64,000 nucleotides of DNA from the NCBI RefSeq assembly GCF_024347535.1, contig NZ_AP025498.1:62001-126000 (forward strand), given 5' to 3'. Source of the DNA: Vibrio kanaloae (GTDB lineage Bacteria > Pseudomonadota > Gammaproteobacteria > Enterobacterales > Vibrionaceae). The position numbers and the translations under genes are program-made. This document shows, in pieces, positions 34,873 through 44,626 of this stretch. Numbering within the stretch: the first letter of the stretch is position 1; each line of letters starts with the position of its first letter. Under the pieces are notes generated by a model. It was not told where the DNA came from. It did no database searches and was given only the letters and a program-made list of their open reading frames with translations.

Positions 34873-35646
34873 CTACCATTCAATATGGATAGGGGTGCCC
34901 ATTTTTACGAGTTGGATGAACTCATCCATATCTTGATTGGTTAATGCAATACAACCATCCGTCCAATCAAAGCTTTGAATAAAACTCGGTGAACGACGCT
35001 CTCCATTTTTGATGCCGTGGATTTTGATGTTACCTCCAGGGTCCACGTCATTTTGCTCTGCCCATTGCATATCCGAAGGTTGCGGATAATTAATATGTAC
35101 TGATCGATAAAAATCCGACTCTTCCATCACATAATCGAGCTGGTATTGCCCTTCTGGCGTTCGGTTGTCCCCTTCAAAGCGCTTATGCCCTTTCGGTTGT
35201 TTGCCTAGCGCAATACGAAACTCCTGAATCACCTCTTCACCTTTTAGCAGATACATCCTGCGTTTCGATTTATCGACTTTGACTAACGTGACCACTTGCG
35301 ACAGCGAATCTATCTCAGGAGCGCTATCCGGTACGTTGTAAAACTGTCGTGAGGAGCTTTCAGGCGGGCGCTTCGATGACCCTTGAGACAGCTGAGCTAC
35401 CTTTTCATCAGGGCTACTGTTAAGAACATCATCGACAATAATCACATGCTCGGAGTTTGAACTGATGGAAGAGGTTGAGTTAGATGAAGACGTTGAGACA
35501 CGTTGAGAATGAGCCGGTGCAGACTCGAATACGATGGTTTCGATAGCGGTCGCGTCAGAGACTATTTTCTCGACCACGACCTGCTCAGCATTCGCGTTCG
35601 AAGCTATAAACACTAAACACTGTGATAAAGGCAGAAGCAGACGCAC
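34873..35646 (-). CDS. L,D-transpeptidase (YkuD domain)
   Basis: A 257-residue exported enzyme. GTG start at 35646, GGAG 8 bases upstream, signal peptide to about residue 20 (SNANA). Residues 20-110 are low-complexity (Ser/Ala/Glu); the YkuD domain runs from about 120 to 257: VTLVKVDKSKRRMYLLKGEE, GKQPKGHKRFEGDNRTPEG, NIKIHGIKNG and the catalytic DWTDGCIALTNQDMDEF (Cys nucleophile). It resembles the YafK/ErfK-type subclass, which crosslinks peptidoglycan or attaches, or removes, lipoproteins. Reading starts 2 bases after the GNAT stop, so the pair is an operon. Confidence 0.85.
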   Translation of the reverse strand: MRLLLPLSQCLVFIASNANAEQVVVEKIVSDATAIETIVFESAPAHSQRVSTSSSNSTSSISSNSEHVIIVDDVLNSSPDEKVAQLSQGSSKRPPESSSRQFYNVPDSAPEIDSLSQVVTLVKVDKSKRRMYLLKGEEVIQEFRIALGKQPKGHKRFEGDNRTPEGQYQLDYVMEESDFYRSVHINYPQPSDMQWAEQNDVDPGGNIKIHGIKNGERRSPSFIQSFDWTDGCIALTNQDMDEFIQLVKMGTPIHIEW

Positions 35647-35648
35647 CT

Positions 35649-36131
35649 TTAGATCTCCTCAAAACGCATGGACATGGTTCGTGACTGAGTTTCCATTCCT
35701 AACGACTCATAGAAACCCTGAGCTTGTTGGTTAAACTCCATTACCTCCAACCTAAGTTCTATTGCCCCTCTCGCTTGCGCCCATTGATTAAACGACTTCA
35801 TTAACGCTCGGCCAGCACCTTGGCTCTGAACCTGATCGTTCACCACAATCGTATTCACCCTTGCCACCTTGTGCGGCTGAATAAAACTGACGCCTTTGTT
35901 CTGCGTTACCTTACCCGCTAAAAAGCCGACGACTTGCTTGTCATCGACTGCAACCAAGAAAGCGCCAAGTGGGTCAAGCATCAAACCTAACCAATACTCT
36001 TCACTGTCGGCCAAACCTTGTGACGCTGGCGCAAATACCATAGGTGCACCAAGATGATGTTGACGGTTTATTTGCTCAGAGAGCGCTAAGATCGCGTTAA
36101 TATCAGTTACCTTGGCCGTCCGGATTTGCAT
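35649..36131 (-). CDS. GNAT-family N-acetyltransferase
   Basis: A 160-residue acetyl-CoA-dependent transferase. The GNAT fold is seen as AVDDKQVVGFLAGKV, VARVNTIVVNDQVQSQGAGRAL (Q-x-x-G-x-A acetyl-CoA motif), ELRLEVMEFNQQAQGFYESLG (N-x-x-A-x-x-F-Y-x-x-x-G). Substrate unknown. First gene of a two-gene unit with the L,D-transpeptidase. Confidence 0.85.
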   Translation of the reverse strand: MQIRTAKVTDINAILALSEQINRQHHLGAPMVFAPASQGLADSEEYWLGLMLDPLGAFLVAVDDKQVVGFLAGKVTQNKGVSFIQPHKVARVNTIVVNDQVQSQGAGRALMKSFNQWAQARGAIELRLEVMEFNQQAQGFYESLGMETQSRTMSMRFEEI

Positions 36132-36350
36132 ATCATCACCTTGTTTGAATTCAATAACACCTTAGCAAAAATGGCTTAGTTGTGCACCGTTACACTGGTC
36201 AACTCAGACGTTCTGTGAAGGCTGATTATTAATATTAGGCACTATGTTTAGGGAAATTGTTCCGTAAATCTCAGGCACATTGCCAGCCGTTGAGTGCTAC
36301 TATCTCTGCAGAATCAATATAATAACGACGACTAACGACTGGATACCTAT

Positions 36351-37331
36351 ATGATTAAGTTTGCTGTAATTGGAACCAATTGGATTACACAAAAGTTTGT
36401 TCAAGCTGCTCACGAATCTCAATCGATGCAACTTGCTGCGGTTTACTCTCGAAACCTAGACAGCGCGGCACAGTTCGCCCAAGAATTTGACGTTGAAACG
36501 ACGTATGACTCACTCGACGCATTGGCCAATGACAACACTGTTGAAGCCGTGTACATAGCTTCCCCTAACTCACTGCATTGCGAGCAATCTATCTTCATGA
36601 TGGAACATGGAAAGCATGTTATCTGTGAAAAGCCGGTCGCATCGAATATCGAAGAAGCAACACGCATGTTCGAAGTCGCTGAGAAAAACGGTGTGGTGCT
36701 GTTTGAGGCGTATAAATCTCAATTCCTACCGAACTTTAAGCAAATTCAACTTGGGTTAGAAAAGATTGGCAAGGTACATAAAGCACACATCAACTACTGC
36801 CAGTATTCATCGCGCTACCAAAAATACCTAAACGGCGAGAACCCAAATACCTTCAACCCAGCTTTTTCTAACGGCTCATTGGTCGATATTGGCTTTTACT
36901 GTGTTGCCGCGACAGTCGCGCTATTTGGCAAACCTGAAAATGCGCAGGCTTCTGCAAAGCTACTTGATTCAGGCGTTGATGCGCATGGCTGTGCGATCTT
37001 CCAATACCCAGAATTTGACGTAACCCTTGCGCACTCCAAAGTGAGCGACTCCTATGCGCCAAGTGAGATCCAAGGAGAGCTTGGAGCAATCATCATTGAT
37101 CATATCGCCGAATGTACCGATGTTAAGATCCACTACCGTGATGGCAGTATTGAGAACCTCACCCAAGTACAGAGCGAAAACTCGATGAGTTACGAAGCAC
37201 AAGCCTTTGCAGACTGCATTGGTGGCGATCAAACTACAGAATCTCAAGCAGAACAACGCGCTTTAACCGTTGCTCAGTTAATTACAGAGATGCGTCAGCA
37301 AGTTGGTGTCGTTTACCCTGCTGACAAATAG
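36351..37331 (+). CDS. Gfo/Idh/MocA-family oxidoreductase
   Basis: A 326-residue NAD(P)-dependent oxidoreductase. The Rossmann N-terminus reads KFAVIGTNWITQKFVQAA; the family markers are VYIASPNSLHCEQSIFMMEHGKHVICEKPVASN (lysine of EKP is catalytic) and FNPAFSNGSLVDIGFYC (the D-I-G-x-Y motif). It most likely oxidises a sugar or polyol. Stands alone; substrate unknown. Confidence 0.88.
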   Translation: MIKFAVIGTNWITQKFVQAAHESQSMQLAAVYSRNLDSAAQFAQEFDVETTYDSLDALANDNTVEAVYIASPNSLHCEQSIFMMEHGKHVICEKPVASNIEEATRMFEVAEKNGVVLFEAYKSQFLPNFKQIQLGLEKIGKVHKAHINYCQYSSRYQKYLNGENPNTFNPAFSNGSLVDIGFYCVAATVALFGKPENAQASAKLLDSGVDAHGCAIFQYPEFDVTLAHSKVSDSYAPSEIQGELGAIIIDHIAECTDVKIHYRDGSIENLTQVQSENSMSYEAQAFADCIGGDQTTESQAEQRALTVAQLITEMRQQVGVVYPADK

Positions 37332-37495
37332 AGCTACCCAGCACGTTAAAATACTGATTTTGAAGACATACTAATTTATGCATAACCAAATTTAATCTTT
37401 ACGACAAAGAACCGGATTAGTTGATTTAGGTTCGATCTGTTTAAATTCGCGTTCGATATCCATCGTATTTATTTAGTTTGTTGAAGGTGTGTAAA

Positions 37496-37654
37496 ATGTT
37501 TTCAGTTGATGATCGCGTTATGGCAACAAAAGGGGTTGATCTTGGTGAAATGGTAGTAACGGGCCTAAGTGCTGGCGGTTTCTACGTTCACGTTACAACG
37601 GTAGAAGGCGCAATGCCGCTGACTTACCCAATGCAAGACCTTAAAAAAGCATAG
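37496..37654 (+). CDS. 52-residue protein of unknown function
   Basis: A small gene with AAGGTG 7 bases before the ATG and a strong terminator 50 bases after the stop, so it looks like its own transcription unit. The sequence begins MFSVDDRVMATKGVDL and ends YPMQDLKKA. It is acidic in the middle and has no membrane segment; the GGFYVHVTTVEGAMPL stretch predicts beta strands. I do not recognise a family. Codon usage and signals argue that it is real. Confidence 0.7.
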   Translation: MFSVDDRVMATKGVDLGEMVVTGLSAGGFYVHVTTVEGAMPLTYPMQDLKKA

Positions 37655-37980
37655 TTTGATTACTCCGCTCATTTAGCAGCCACTCTGCTAAAGATAACAG
37701 AATTAAGGCTTTGGCTACTCCTCTTTGTTAGGACGATCAGCCAGAGCCTTTTTTATATCAGCTATTCTCCCCCAGCTCTCTCCGTTGGCTTCCCCATCAC
37801 AATAAATGCCCTTACCAGTGGCTAATACCACCAACAAAAAACCATTAAAATAAATCACTTAACTTACAACTTGCCTATTTTCAGTTGATATTGGTCATTA
37901 GAGAAAGCTTATTTTTAGCAAAAGCTTCTGGTATATTAGCAACATCTTATACTGATAATAACCATGAACTGAGGGAAGCT
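37655..37980. other. intergenic region before grxB
   Basis: Holds the terminator at 37705-37755 and then about 200 bases leading to grxB. Several T-rich stretches could be promoters, but none was distinctive. No other ORF with a ribosome site. Confidence 0.35.
37705..37755 (+). terminator. rho-independent terminator after the 52-residue gene
   Basis: AAGGCTTTGGCT pairs with AGCCAGAGCCTT (one T-G or mismatch) around a 22-base loop, followed by TTTTTTAT. Confidence 0.7.
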
Positions 37981-38613
37981 ATGAAGCTTTACATCTACGA
38001 CCACTGCCCTTTCTGCGCAAGAGTTGCCTACATTGCCCAATCTCTAAGCTTGAATATCGAACTTATTTCTGTCGATTATGATGACGCCCAAACCCTTATC
38101 GACCTTATTGGTAAAAAGATGGTACCAGTATTACAGAAAGACGATGGCTCTATCATGGCTGAAAGCTTAGACATCATCGCTTACTTCATGGATTTGAAAT
38201 CAAGCAACGAACAACGTGAACCGTCAGAGCAGGCTACACTCTTTCAAAACCGTTCGTTCCCTCTCACTCAGCAAATCGGACGCCCACGTTGGTGGAATCT
38301 CGATTTGGCTGAATATCGCTCTGTGGGAAGCAAACAAGCTTGGCGTGCAAGTAAAGAGACAGAAGGTTTTAACTTTGAAGAACTCTTAGAAAACACACCG
38401 CAATACATCCAACAAATCAACCCATTGCTAAAAGATGCTGAGCTTTTACTGGACTTAGAAAATGGCGAGTCATCACTGCCTATCATTGATCAAGCACTCT
38501 ATTTCTCGATGCTACGTGGCTTCTGTGTTGAGTCAAGCATCACATGGCCACCAGCACTTGAGCATTGGCTCGAAAAACAGAGCAAAACGCTCAGCATTAA
38601 GCTTCTTCGATAA
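37981..38613 (+). CDS. grxB: glutaredoxin 2
   Basis: A 210-residue GrxB-type glutaredoxin (E. coli Grx2: 215), made of an N-terminal thioredoxin-fold part and a helical C-terminal part like glutathione transferases. Active site CPFC lies at residues 9-12 in MKLYIYDHCPFCARV; VPVLQKDDGSIMAESLDII is the cis-Pro region with the glutathione-binding E-S. It reduces protein and small-molecule disulfides with glutathione. GAGGGA precedes the ATG at 37981, so an upstream extension in the same frame is rejected. Confidence 0.9.
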   Translation: MKLYIYDHCPFCARVAYIAQSLSLNIELISVDYDDAQTLIDLIGKKMVPVLQKDDGSIMAESLDIIAYFMDLKSSNEQREPSEQATLFQNRSFPLTQQIGRPRWWNLDLAEYRSVGSKQAWRASKETEGFNFEELLENTPQYIQQINPLLKDAELLLDLENGESSLPIIDQALYFSMLRGFCVESSITWPPALEHWLEKQSKTLSIKLLR

Positions 38614-38736
38614 TTTGTTAGTTCGATAAGTCATCAACAGCTAACCTAAACGGAAAATCGAAGCGCCTCGACCTATCATCGCTAGCTTCGATTTTATGCT
38701 ACTCCTCAACTTTCTTTTGTTCCTCAACTCTCTTCA

Positions 38737-39570
38737 CTACAACAAACGTCTTCTCAAACCAGTACGCTCCAAAATTCGTGTCGAAATCTCTTCAACCGAT
38801 AGTGAAGACGTATTGATGTAAGGTATCGCTTCTCGGCGAAACATCGACTCTACCGTTTGCAATTCATACAAGCATTGCGAGTCACTCGCGTATTCACTGC
38901 CCGCTAAACGGCTCTCACGAATCTCCGTCAGCCTTTCTGCATCGATGGTTAAACCAAACAGCTTGTGTCGGTAGATCTCAAATTCAGGCAACAGCTTCAA
39001 GCGCGCTAAATCGTCGTGGATGAATGGGTAGTTTGCGACACGCAAACCAAACTGCATTGCCATATACAAGCTTGTCGGTGTCTTACCGCTTCGAGACACA
39101 CCCAATAGGATGATATCCGCCTCTTCGAGCCCTTTAAGCGTAATGCCATCATCATGAGCCAGCGTGTATTCAATCGCAGCAATACGGTCGAAGTACTTCA
39201 CTGAATCTTTATTAACACTACGTGAACGCTGCAACTTAGGCACCGGGGCCATCTGGGTATCGTCTTGCACTTTCTGCACAATACTCTCTAGCACGTCATA
39301 GCAGTGCGCTGGTGCCTCCAAAAGCTGCTGCTTAATTTGCGGAATCACAATCGAAAAAAAGACCAGAGGCTGGTTACCAGTCTCACGATACGAAATTTCA
39401 ATCTCTTTTAATAAATCAGAAAGTTTGTCTTCACTTTCAACAAACGGGAAGGTTTTTTCGTTAGCTTCGAACGGGAATTGACCTAGAACAACATGCCCTA
39501 AAGTCTCACATGTTATGGCCGTTCCATCAGAAACATAGAATACATCACGACTTTGGATATCAATTTGCAT
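38737..39570 (-). CDS. ppsR: PEP synthetase regulatory protein (kinase/pyrophosphorylase)
   Basis: A 277-residue DUF299-type bifunctional enzyme. It phosphorylates PpsA to inactivate it (with ADP) and reverses this with phosphate. The P-loop [14 protein letters not shown] sits at about residue 151-164; [17 protein letters not shown] and the C-terminal [24 protein letters not shown] are family signatures. It is divergent from ppsA, the expected partner, as in many proteobacteria. Confidence 0.93.
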   Translation of the reverse strand: MQIDIQSRDVFYVSDGTAITCETLGHVVLGQFPFEANEKTFPFVESEDKLSDLLKEIEISYRETGNQPLVFFSIVIPQIKQQLLEAPAHCYDVLESIVQKVQDDTQMAPVPKLQRSRSVNKDSVKYFDRIAAIEYTLAHDDGITLKGLEEADIILLGVSRSGKTPTSLYMAMQFGLRVANYPFIHDDLARLKLLPEFEIYRHKLFGLTIDAERLTEIRESRLAGSEYASDSQCLYELQTVESMFRREAIPYINTSSLSVEEISTRILERTGLRRRLL

Positions 39571-39693
39571 TTTTTATTTAATGTTTAAAATTATTTTGAG
39601 TAGGATAGACACCATAATATATATAACGAAACCCTGCTGACTATTACGTCCCCCACAGCTTTGAAAAATACTTAACATTTTTTTTAGCCTTTG

Positions 39694-39705
39694 CGTAATC
39701 GTTTG
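39694..39705. promoter_or_regulatory. possible Cra-like site before ppsA
   Basis: GTAATCGTTTGC resembles half of the Cra site TGAAWCGNTTCA, at about 45-55 bases before the ppsA ATG. E. coli ppsA is activated by Cra; this is weak evidence. Confidence 0.25.
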
Positions 39706-39748
39706 CTTTTAAATCCCTACAATGCTTGCTATGTTTCTGGAGAAATAA

Positions 39749-42121
39749 ATGCAAAATAATACCCTATGGTTCAATGGCCTATCCATGGAAGATGTCGACA
39801 AAGTCGGCGGTAAGAACGCCTCACTGGGCGAGATGGTTTCTAATCTGTCCAATGCTGGTGTTTCTGTACCTAATGGTTTTGCTACCACTTCGTATGCGTT
39901 TAACGACTTTCTTGATTACAAAGGTCTTGATGAGCGCATTCACCAACTACTTGATGAACTTGATGTTGAAGACGTTGACGCCCTGCGTAAGACAGGTGCA
40001 ACGATTCGACAATGGGTTCTAGAGGCCCCCTTCCCAGAATCACTAGAGCAAGACATCCGTGATAACTACCGTGAACTAATTGAAGGCAACGAAGAATTGT
40101 CTGTAGCGGTTCGTTCATCTGCAACCGCAGAAGACCTTCCAGATGCTTCTTTCGCAGGCCAGCAAGAAACCTTCCTTAATGTGAAAGGTGTCGACGCTGT
40201 ACTAGAAGCAACCAAGCACGTTTACGCTTCATTATTTAATGACCGCGCTATCTCATATCGTGTACACCAAGGTTTTGATCATCGTGGCATTTCATTGTCT
40301 GCGGGTATCCAACGTATGGTTCGCTCAGACAAAGCCTCTTCAGGTGTCATGTTCACGCTTGATACTGAGTCTGGATTCGACCAAGTGGTATTCATCACCT
40401 CTTCTTGGGGTCTAGGTGAAATGGTTGTACAAGGCGCAGTAAACCCAGATGAGTTCTACGTTCACAAGCCAATGCTAGAAGCGGGTCACTACCCAGTTGT
40501 TAAAAAGACATTTGGTTCTAAGTTGATCAAGATGATCTACTCAACCAATCAAGAGATTGGCAAGCAAGTTGATATCATCGACACAGATACTCAAGAGCGT
40601 AGCGAGTTCTCACTGAACGATGAAGAGATCCAAGAGCTAGCGAAACAAGCGATGATCATCGAGAAGCACTACCAACGCCCAATGGACATTGAGTGGGCAA
40701 AAGATGGCATCGACGGCAAGCTTTACATTGTTCAAGCTCGCCCAGAGACTGTATGTTCTCAAAGCGACCAAAACGTTATCGAACGTTACGAGCTAAACAA
40801 CAAGGCGGATGTCTTGGTTGAAGGCCGTGCTATCGGTCAACGTATCGGCTCAGGCCCAGTTCGTTTGGTTGATTCACTAGACCAAATGTCACTGGTTCAA
40901 GAAGGCGACGTCTTGGTAACAGACATGACAGACCCTGATTGGGAACCTGTAATGAAGAAAGCGTCAGCGATTGTGACTAACCGTGGTGGCCGTACTTGTC
41001 ACGCCGCGATCATCGCTCGTGAACTCGGCATTCCAGCAATCGTTGGTTGTGGTACAGCGACAAGCAACCTGAATGATGGCGACACCGTGACAGTGTCATG
41101 TTCTGAAGGCGAAACCGGTTATGTGTACCAAGGTGAGCTCGACTTCGAGATCAAACGTTCTGAGGTTGATGAGCTACCAATGCTGCCAACTAAAGTCATG
41201 ATGAACGTGGGTAACCCAGATCGCGCATTCGACTTCGCGCAAATTCCAAACGAAGGGGTTGGCCTTGCTCGTTTAGAGTTCATCATCAACAAGATGATTG
41301 GTATTCACCCGAAAGCCCTATTAAACTTCGATGCACAAACTGACGAGCTAAAAGCGGAAATCAGTGAACGTATTCGCGGATACAAAGATCCAATCGATTT
41401 CTACGTAAGTAAGCTGACAGAAGGCATCGCGACTATCGCGTCTGCATTCTGGCCTAAGCGTGTGATCGTACGTATGTCTGACTTTAAGTCGAACGAGTAC
41501 AGTAACCTAGTAGGCGGCAAAGAGTTCGAACCACATGAAGAGAACCCAATGCTTGGCTTCCGTGGCGCTTCTCGTTACATCTCACCAGTATTCGAAGATT
41601 GTTTCGAGCTAGAAACTCAAGCGATCAAACGTGTTCGCGACGAGATGGGTCTTAAGAACGTTGAAATCATGATTCCATTCGTTCGCACTCCAAGCGAAGC
41701 GGCCTCGGTTATCGACATTCTGGCTAAATTCGATCTTCGCCGTGGCGACCAAGGTCTCAAAGTCATCATGATGTGTGAGCTGCCATCAAATGCAATCTTG
41801 GCAGAAGAATTCTTGAAGTACTTCGATGGGTTCTCTATTGGTTCAAACGATATGACACAGCTGACACTTGGTCTGGACCGAGATTCAGGTGACGTTGCAC
41901 ACCTATTCGATGAGCGTAACCCAGCCGTGAAAGCAATGCTGAAAATGGCGATCGACGCAGCAACCAAAGCCGGCAAATACGTGGGTATTTGTGGCCAAGG
42001 TCCGTCTGACCATGACGACCTAGCTGAGTGGCTAATGGCTCAAGGCATTAGCTCAGTTTCGTTAAACCCGGATACGGTTATCGATACATGGTTGAAGCTA
42101 GGTAACGTTACGAATAAGTAA
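39749..42121 (+). CDS. ppsA: phosphoenolpyruvate synthase
   Basis: A 790-residue enzyme (E. coli: 792) that turns pyruvate, ATP and water into PEP, AMP and phosphate, the entry to gluconeogenesis. The N-terminal ATP-grasp part starts with [15 protein letters not shown]; the phosphohistidine is in [22 protein letters not shown]; the C-terminal PEP-binding part has [38 protein letters not shown] and [14 protein letters not shown] is 6 bases before the ATG. It works with the divergent ppsR. Confidence 0.96.
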   Translation: MQNNTLWFNGLSMEDVDKVGGKNASLGEMVSNLSNAGVSVPNGFATTSYAFNDFLDYKGLDERIHQLLDELDVEDVDALRKTGATIRQWVLEAPFPESLEQDIRDNYRELIEGNEELSVAVRSSATAEDLPDASFAGQQETFLNVKGVDAVLEATKHVYASLFNDRAISYRVHQGFDHRGISLSAGIQRMVRSDKASSGVMFTLDTESGFDQVVFITSSWGLGEMVVQGAVNPDEFYVHKPMLEAGHYPVVKKTFGSKLIKMIYSTNQEIGKQVDIIDTDTQERSEFSLNDEEIQELAKQAMIIEKHYQRPMDIEWAKDGIDGKLYIVQARPETVCSQSDQNVIERYELNNKADVLVEGRAIGQRIGSGPVRLVDSLDQMSLVQEGDVLVTDMTDPDWEPVMKKASAIVTNRGGRTCHAAIIARELGIPAIVGCGTATSNLNDGDTVTVSCSEGETGYVYQGELDFEIKRSEVDELPMLPTKVMMNVGNPDRAFDFAQIPNEGVGLARLEFIINKMIGIHPKALLNFDAQTDELKAEISERIRGYKDPIDFYVSKLTEGIATIASAFWPKRVIVRMSDFKSNEYSNLVGGKEFEPHEENPMLGFRGASRYISPVFEDCFELETQAIKRVRDEMGLKNVEIMIPFVRTPSEAASVIDILAKFDLRRGDQGLKVIMMCELPSNAILAEEFLKYFDGFSIGSNDMTQLTLGLDRDSGDVAHLFDERNPAVKAMLKMAIDAATKAGKYVGICGQGPSDHDDLAEWLMAQGISSVSLNPDTVIDTWLKLGNVTNK

Positions 42122-42147
42122 CACTTAGCCTAATAATCAGAGTCAAC

Positions 42148-42177
42148 AAAGCCAGTCATCGCGACTGGCTTTTTTTC
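42148..42177 (+). terminator. rho-independent terminator after ppsA
   Basis: AAAGCCAGTC-ATCGC-GACTGGCTTT followed by TTTTT: 8-10 bp stem, small loop, long T-run. Confidence 0.88.
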
Positions 42178-42343
42178 CCCTCAACGCTAGTCACATCGAG
42201 CAGTATTCTCTGACGAAGCTGAATATGTATAGATCTGGTAACATTTATTGGTATCGAACTGACCTTACGCTATCCTTGAGGCAAATCTACATTGAGGGGT
42301 TTGTCACTGTGACAAGCCTTGCTTCAAGACTAATAAGAGTGTT

Positions 42344-43678
42344 ATGAATTCAACAATTACAACCCCTTCGCCTTCTCTTAGCCGACAACTCTATACAATG
42401 ACATGGCCAATGCTGTTTGGAGTGCTCTCACTAATGAGCTTCCAGCTTGTAGACAGTGCTTTCATTGGTCAATTGGGGGTTCTGCCGCTCGCAGTTCAAG
42501 GTTTCACGCTTCCAATACAGATGATCATCATTGGTATTCAGGTCGGATTAGGCATCGCAACAACGGCAGTCATTGCGAGAGCCATTGGTGCCAACGAAAC
42601 ACGCTATGCCAAACAACTTGGTGGATTAGTCATTGTAATGGGGAGCGTGAGTGTCGCGCTTTTTTCGTTCATCATCTACCTGCTTCGTGGGCCAATTTTA
42701 CAGCTTCTCGATGCGCCGCCAACGGTATTACCAATCATTGATTCTTACTGGATCTATTGGTTAGTCAGCTCTTGGACTGGCGCACTACTCTACTTCTTTT
42801 ACAGTGTCTGTCGTGCTAATGGCAACACTATGCTGCCTGGCTCAATGATGATCGCGACCAGTATCATCAACTTAGTATTGGACCCGATTTTCATCTTTAC
42901 GCTCGACATGGGCATCAACGGTGCAGCAATTGCGACCATTTTGGCGTTCGGCGCAGGCATCTTTATCGTGGCTCCTAAAGTGACCAAGAAGCATTGGATG
43001 ACGTTCGACTGGCACGATCTCGACATCGGCAAGAGTGTTCGCTCCATCGGTAATATCATGGGCCCTGCGATGATCAGCCAACTGCTACCGCCAGTCTCTT
43101 CTATGTTGGCGACTAAACTGCTTGCTGGCTATGGCACCGCAGCTGTGGCGGCTTGGGCGTTAGGATCTCGTTTTGAGTTCTTCTCAATTGTGGCTGTGCT
43201 AGCACTGACGATGTCGATGCCGCCAATGGTTGGCCGTATGTTGGGAGAAAAGAGCCTAGAGAACATACGTAAACTCGTGAAGATTGCCGTCACCTTCGTG
43301 TTAGGTTTTCAGTTGGTGGTTGCGCTAGTGACTTGGTTGTTCTCTGGCGGGCTAGCGAGCCTAATGACCAGTGACAATGAGGTCTCAACGATTTTGAATT
43401 ATCACTTACTGATCGTTCCTATCAGCTTAGGGCCACTGGGTATCTGTATGTTGATGGTTTCGATTTCTAACGCTTTAGGCAAGTCTTACACCGCACTAAC
43501 GATTTCAGCACTGCGTCTGTTTGCTTTCTTCTTACCTTGCTTATGGGTTGGTTCGCAGCTTGCTGGCATTGAAGGCCTATTCTGGGGCGCCATGGTAGGC
43601 AATGTACTTGCCGGCACCTGTGCATGGTTTATGTATCAGCGAGCGCTTGGGCAAGTCGAAGCAAAGCTAGCCAAGTAG
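42344..43678 (+). CDS. MATE-family efflux transporter
   Basis: A 444-residue multidrug and toxin extrusion protein with 12 membrane segments in two repeated halves. MATE marks: LVDSAFIGQLGVLPLAVQGF (first segment region), LGIATTAVIARAIGAN, NLVLDPIFIFTLDMGINGAAIAT and the second-half counterparts GYGTAAVAAWALGSRFEFF and GPLGICMLMVSISNALGKSYTAL. It probably exports cationic drugs or dyes with Na+ or H+; the substrate is not known. Confidence 0.9.
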   Translation: MNSTITTPSPSLSRQLYTMTWPMLFGVLSLMSFQLVDSAFIGQLGVLPLAVQGFTLPIQMIIIGIQVGLGIATTAVIARAIGANETRYAKQLGGLVIVMGSVSVALFSFIIYLLRGPILQLLDAPPTVLPIIDSYWIYWLVSSWTGALLYFFYSVCRANGNTMLPGSMMIATSIINLVLDPIFIFTLDMGINGAAIATILAFGAGIFIVAPKVTKKHWMTFDWHDLDIGKSVRSIGNIMGPAMISQLLPPVSSMLATKLLAGYGTAAVAAWALGSRFEFFSIVAVLALTMSMPPMVGRMLGEKSLENIRKLVKIAVTFVLGFQLVVALVTWLFSGGLASLMTSDNEVSTILNYHLLIVPISLGPLGICMLMVSISNALGKSYTALTISALRLFAFFLPCLWVGSQLAGIEGLFWGAMVGNVLAGTCAWFMYQRALGQVEAKLAK

Positions 43679-43771
43679 GTAATTTGGGAGCTCATCAACC
43701 AAGAAACCTCCAAAGAACATTTAATTAGATAGCAGAGCGATTAAGCTCTGCTTTTTAGATAACCTACAATC

Positions 43772-44626
43772 TTATAGCTCAACTGATGGCATAACAAAGT
43801 CGACATATAACGCAAAATTTCCGATTCCAGAAGCTTTAATACCTTCCAAATCTAAATCATTTGTCGAATAAATCATGGAAGAAACCCCCATGTTGCTTAG
43901 TTCTATCGCCTTCTTATACTCACTCCCAAGCGAGCCAAGGTTATCACCCCGATACGTCACAGCCCTAATTTTATTTAAATCAATCCACTCAAGAATAAAT
44001 GGTGTATTTAGATCTATATTTAGTGCGACATTATTAAAACCTAACTTTATTGCTTCATTATATTTATCTACACTGAATACTTCGATAATAGATTTATCTT
44101 TATCTATTATATATTTTGAAAGCAAGGCAAGATTTTTTATTTTATCCGTAACTAACACCACGTCATTTCCATCTAGAATATCAATAGCTGTAGATATATT
44201 TAATGTTTTATATTCATCATAAATTGTCTTTGATTCAAACTCTTTATAGCTAATAGACCCAGTATTATTAGAATTTGTCATTTCGTGAAAAGACTTCCAA
44301 TCATGAACAGCAACAATCCTTCCATCCGATGAGATAAGTAGATCTAACTCTATCATCTTGAAACCATGTTCAATTGATTGCTCCATCGCTTCTAACGAGT
44401 TTGTATATTTTAATCCATTGATCCCCCCACCGGCATGTGCGATCAAACCACCAGAATTAACGATAATTTCAGAGATATTATTATGTTCATTTGGGTATGC
44501 CTTTACATTGCCTCTCCATACATCAATGACTACACTCATCGAAGGGCCGATAACAAAAGCTACCCAAAAACATATGAGAACTAGACAAAATATTGATATT
44601 AAGACTCTGATTCCTTTAAGTATCAT
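43772..44626 (-). CDS. membrane-anchored glycerophosphodiester phosphodiesterase-like protein
   Basis: A 284-residue GDPD-family protein. An N-terminal hydrophobic helix (about 8-30) anchors it so that the rest is likely periplasmic. GDPD marks: LIAHAGGGINGLKYTNSLEAM (His and Glu), KMIELDLLISSDGRIVAVHDW (Glu, Asp, His). These agree with the family but the rest diverges from UgpQ. AGGTAA lies 7 bases before the ATG. The first codon overlaps that of the divergent PEtN transferase gene. The region is much more AT-rich than its neighbours, a sign of transfer. The diester could come from phospholipid head groups released by the neighbour. Confidence 0.78.
   Translation of the reverse strand: MILKGIRVLISIFCLVLICFWVAFVIGPSMSVVIDVWRGNVKAYPNEHNNISEIIVNSGGLIAHAGGGINGLKYTNSLEAMEQSIEHGFKMIELDLLISSDGRIVAVHDWKSFHEMTNSNNTGSISYKEFESKTIYDEYKTLNISTAIDILDGNDVVLVTDKIKNLALLSKYIIDKDKSIIEVFSVDKYNEAIKLGFNNVALNIDLNTPFILEWIDLNKIRAVTYRGDNLGSLGSEYKKAIELSNMGVSSMIYSTNDLDLEGIKASGIGNFALYVDFVMPSVEL

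Noticed and set aside
44358..44624. N-terminal extension of the phosphoethanolamine transferase frame
   Set aside because: It runs antisense through the GDPD gene, which has good family motifs on the other strand.
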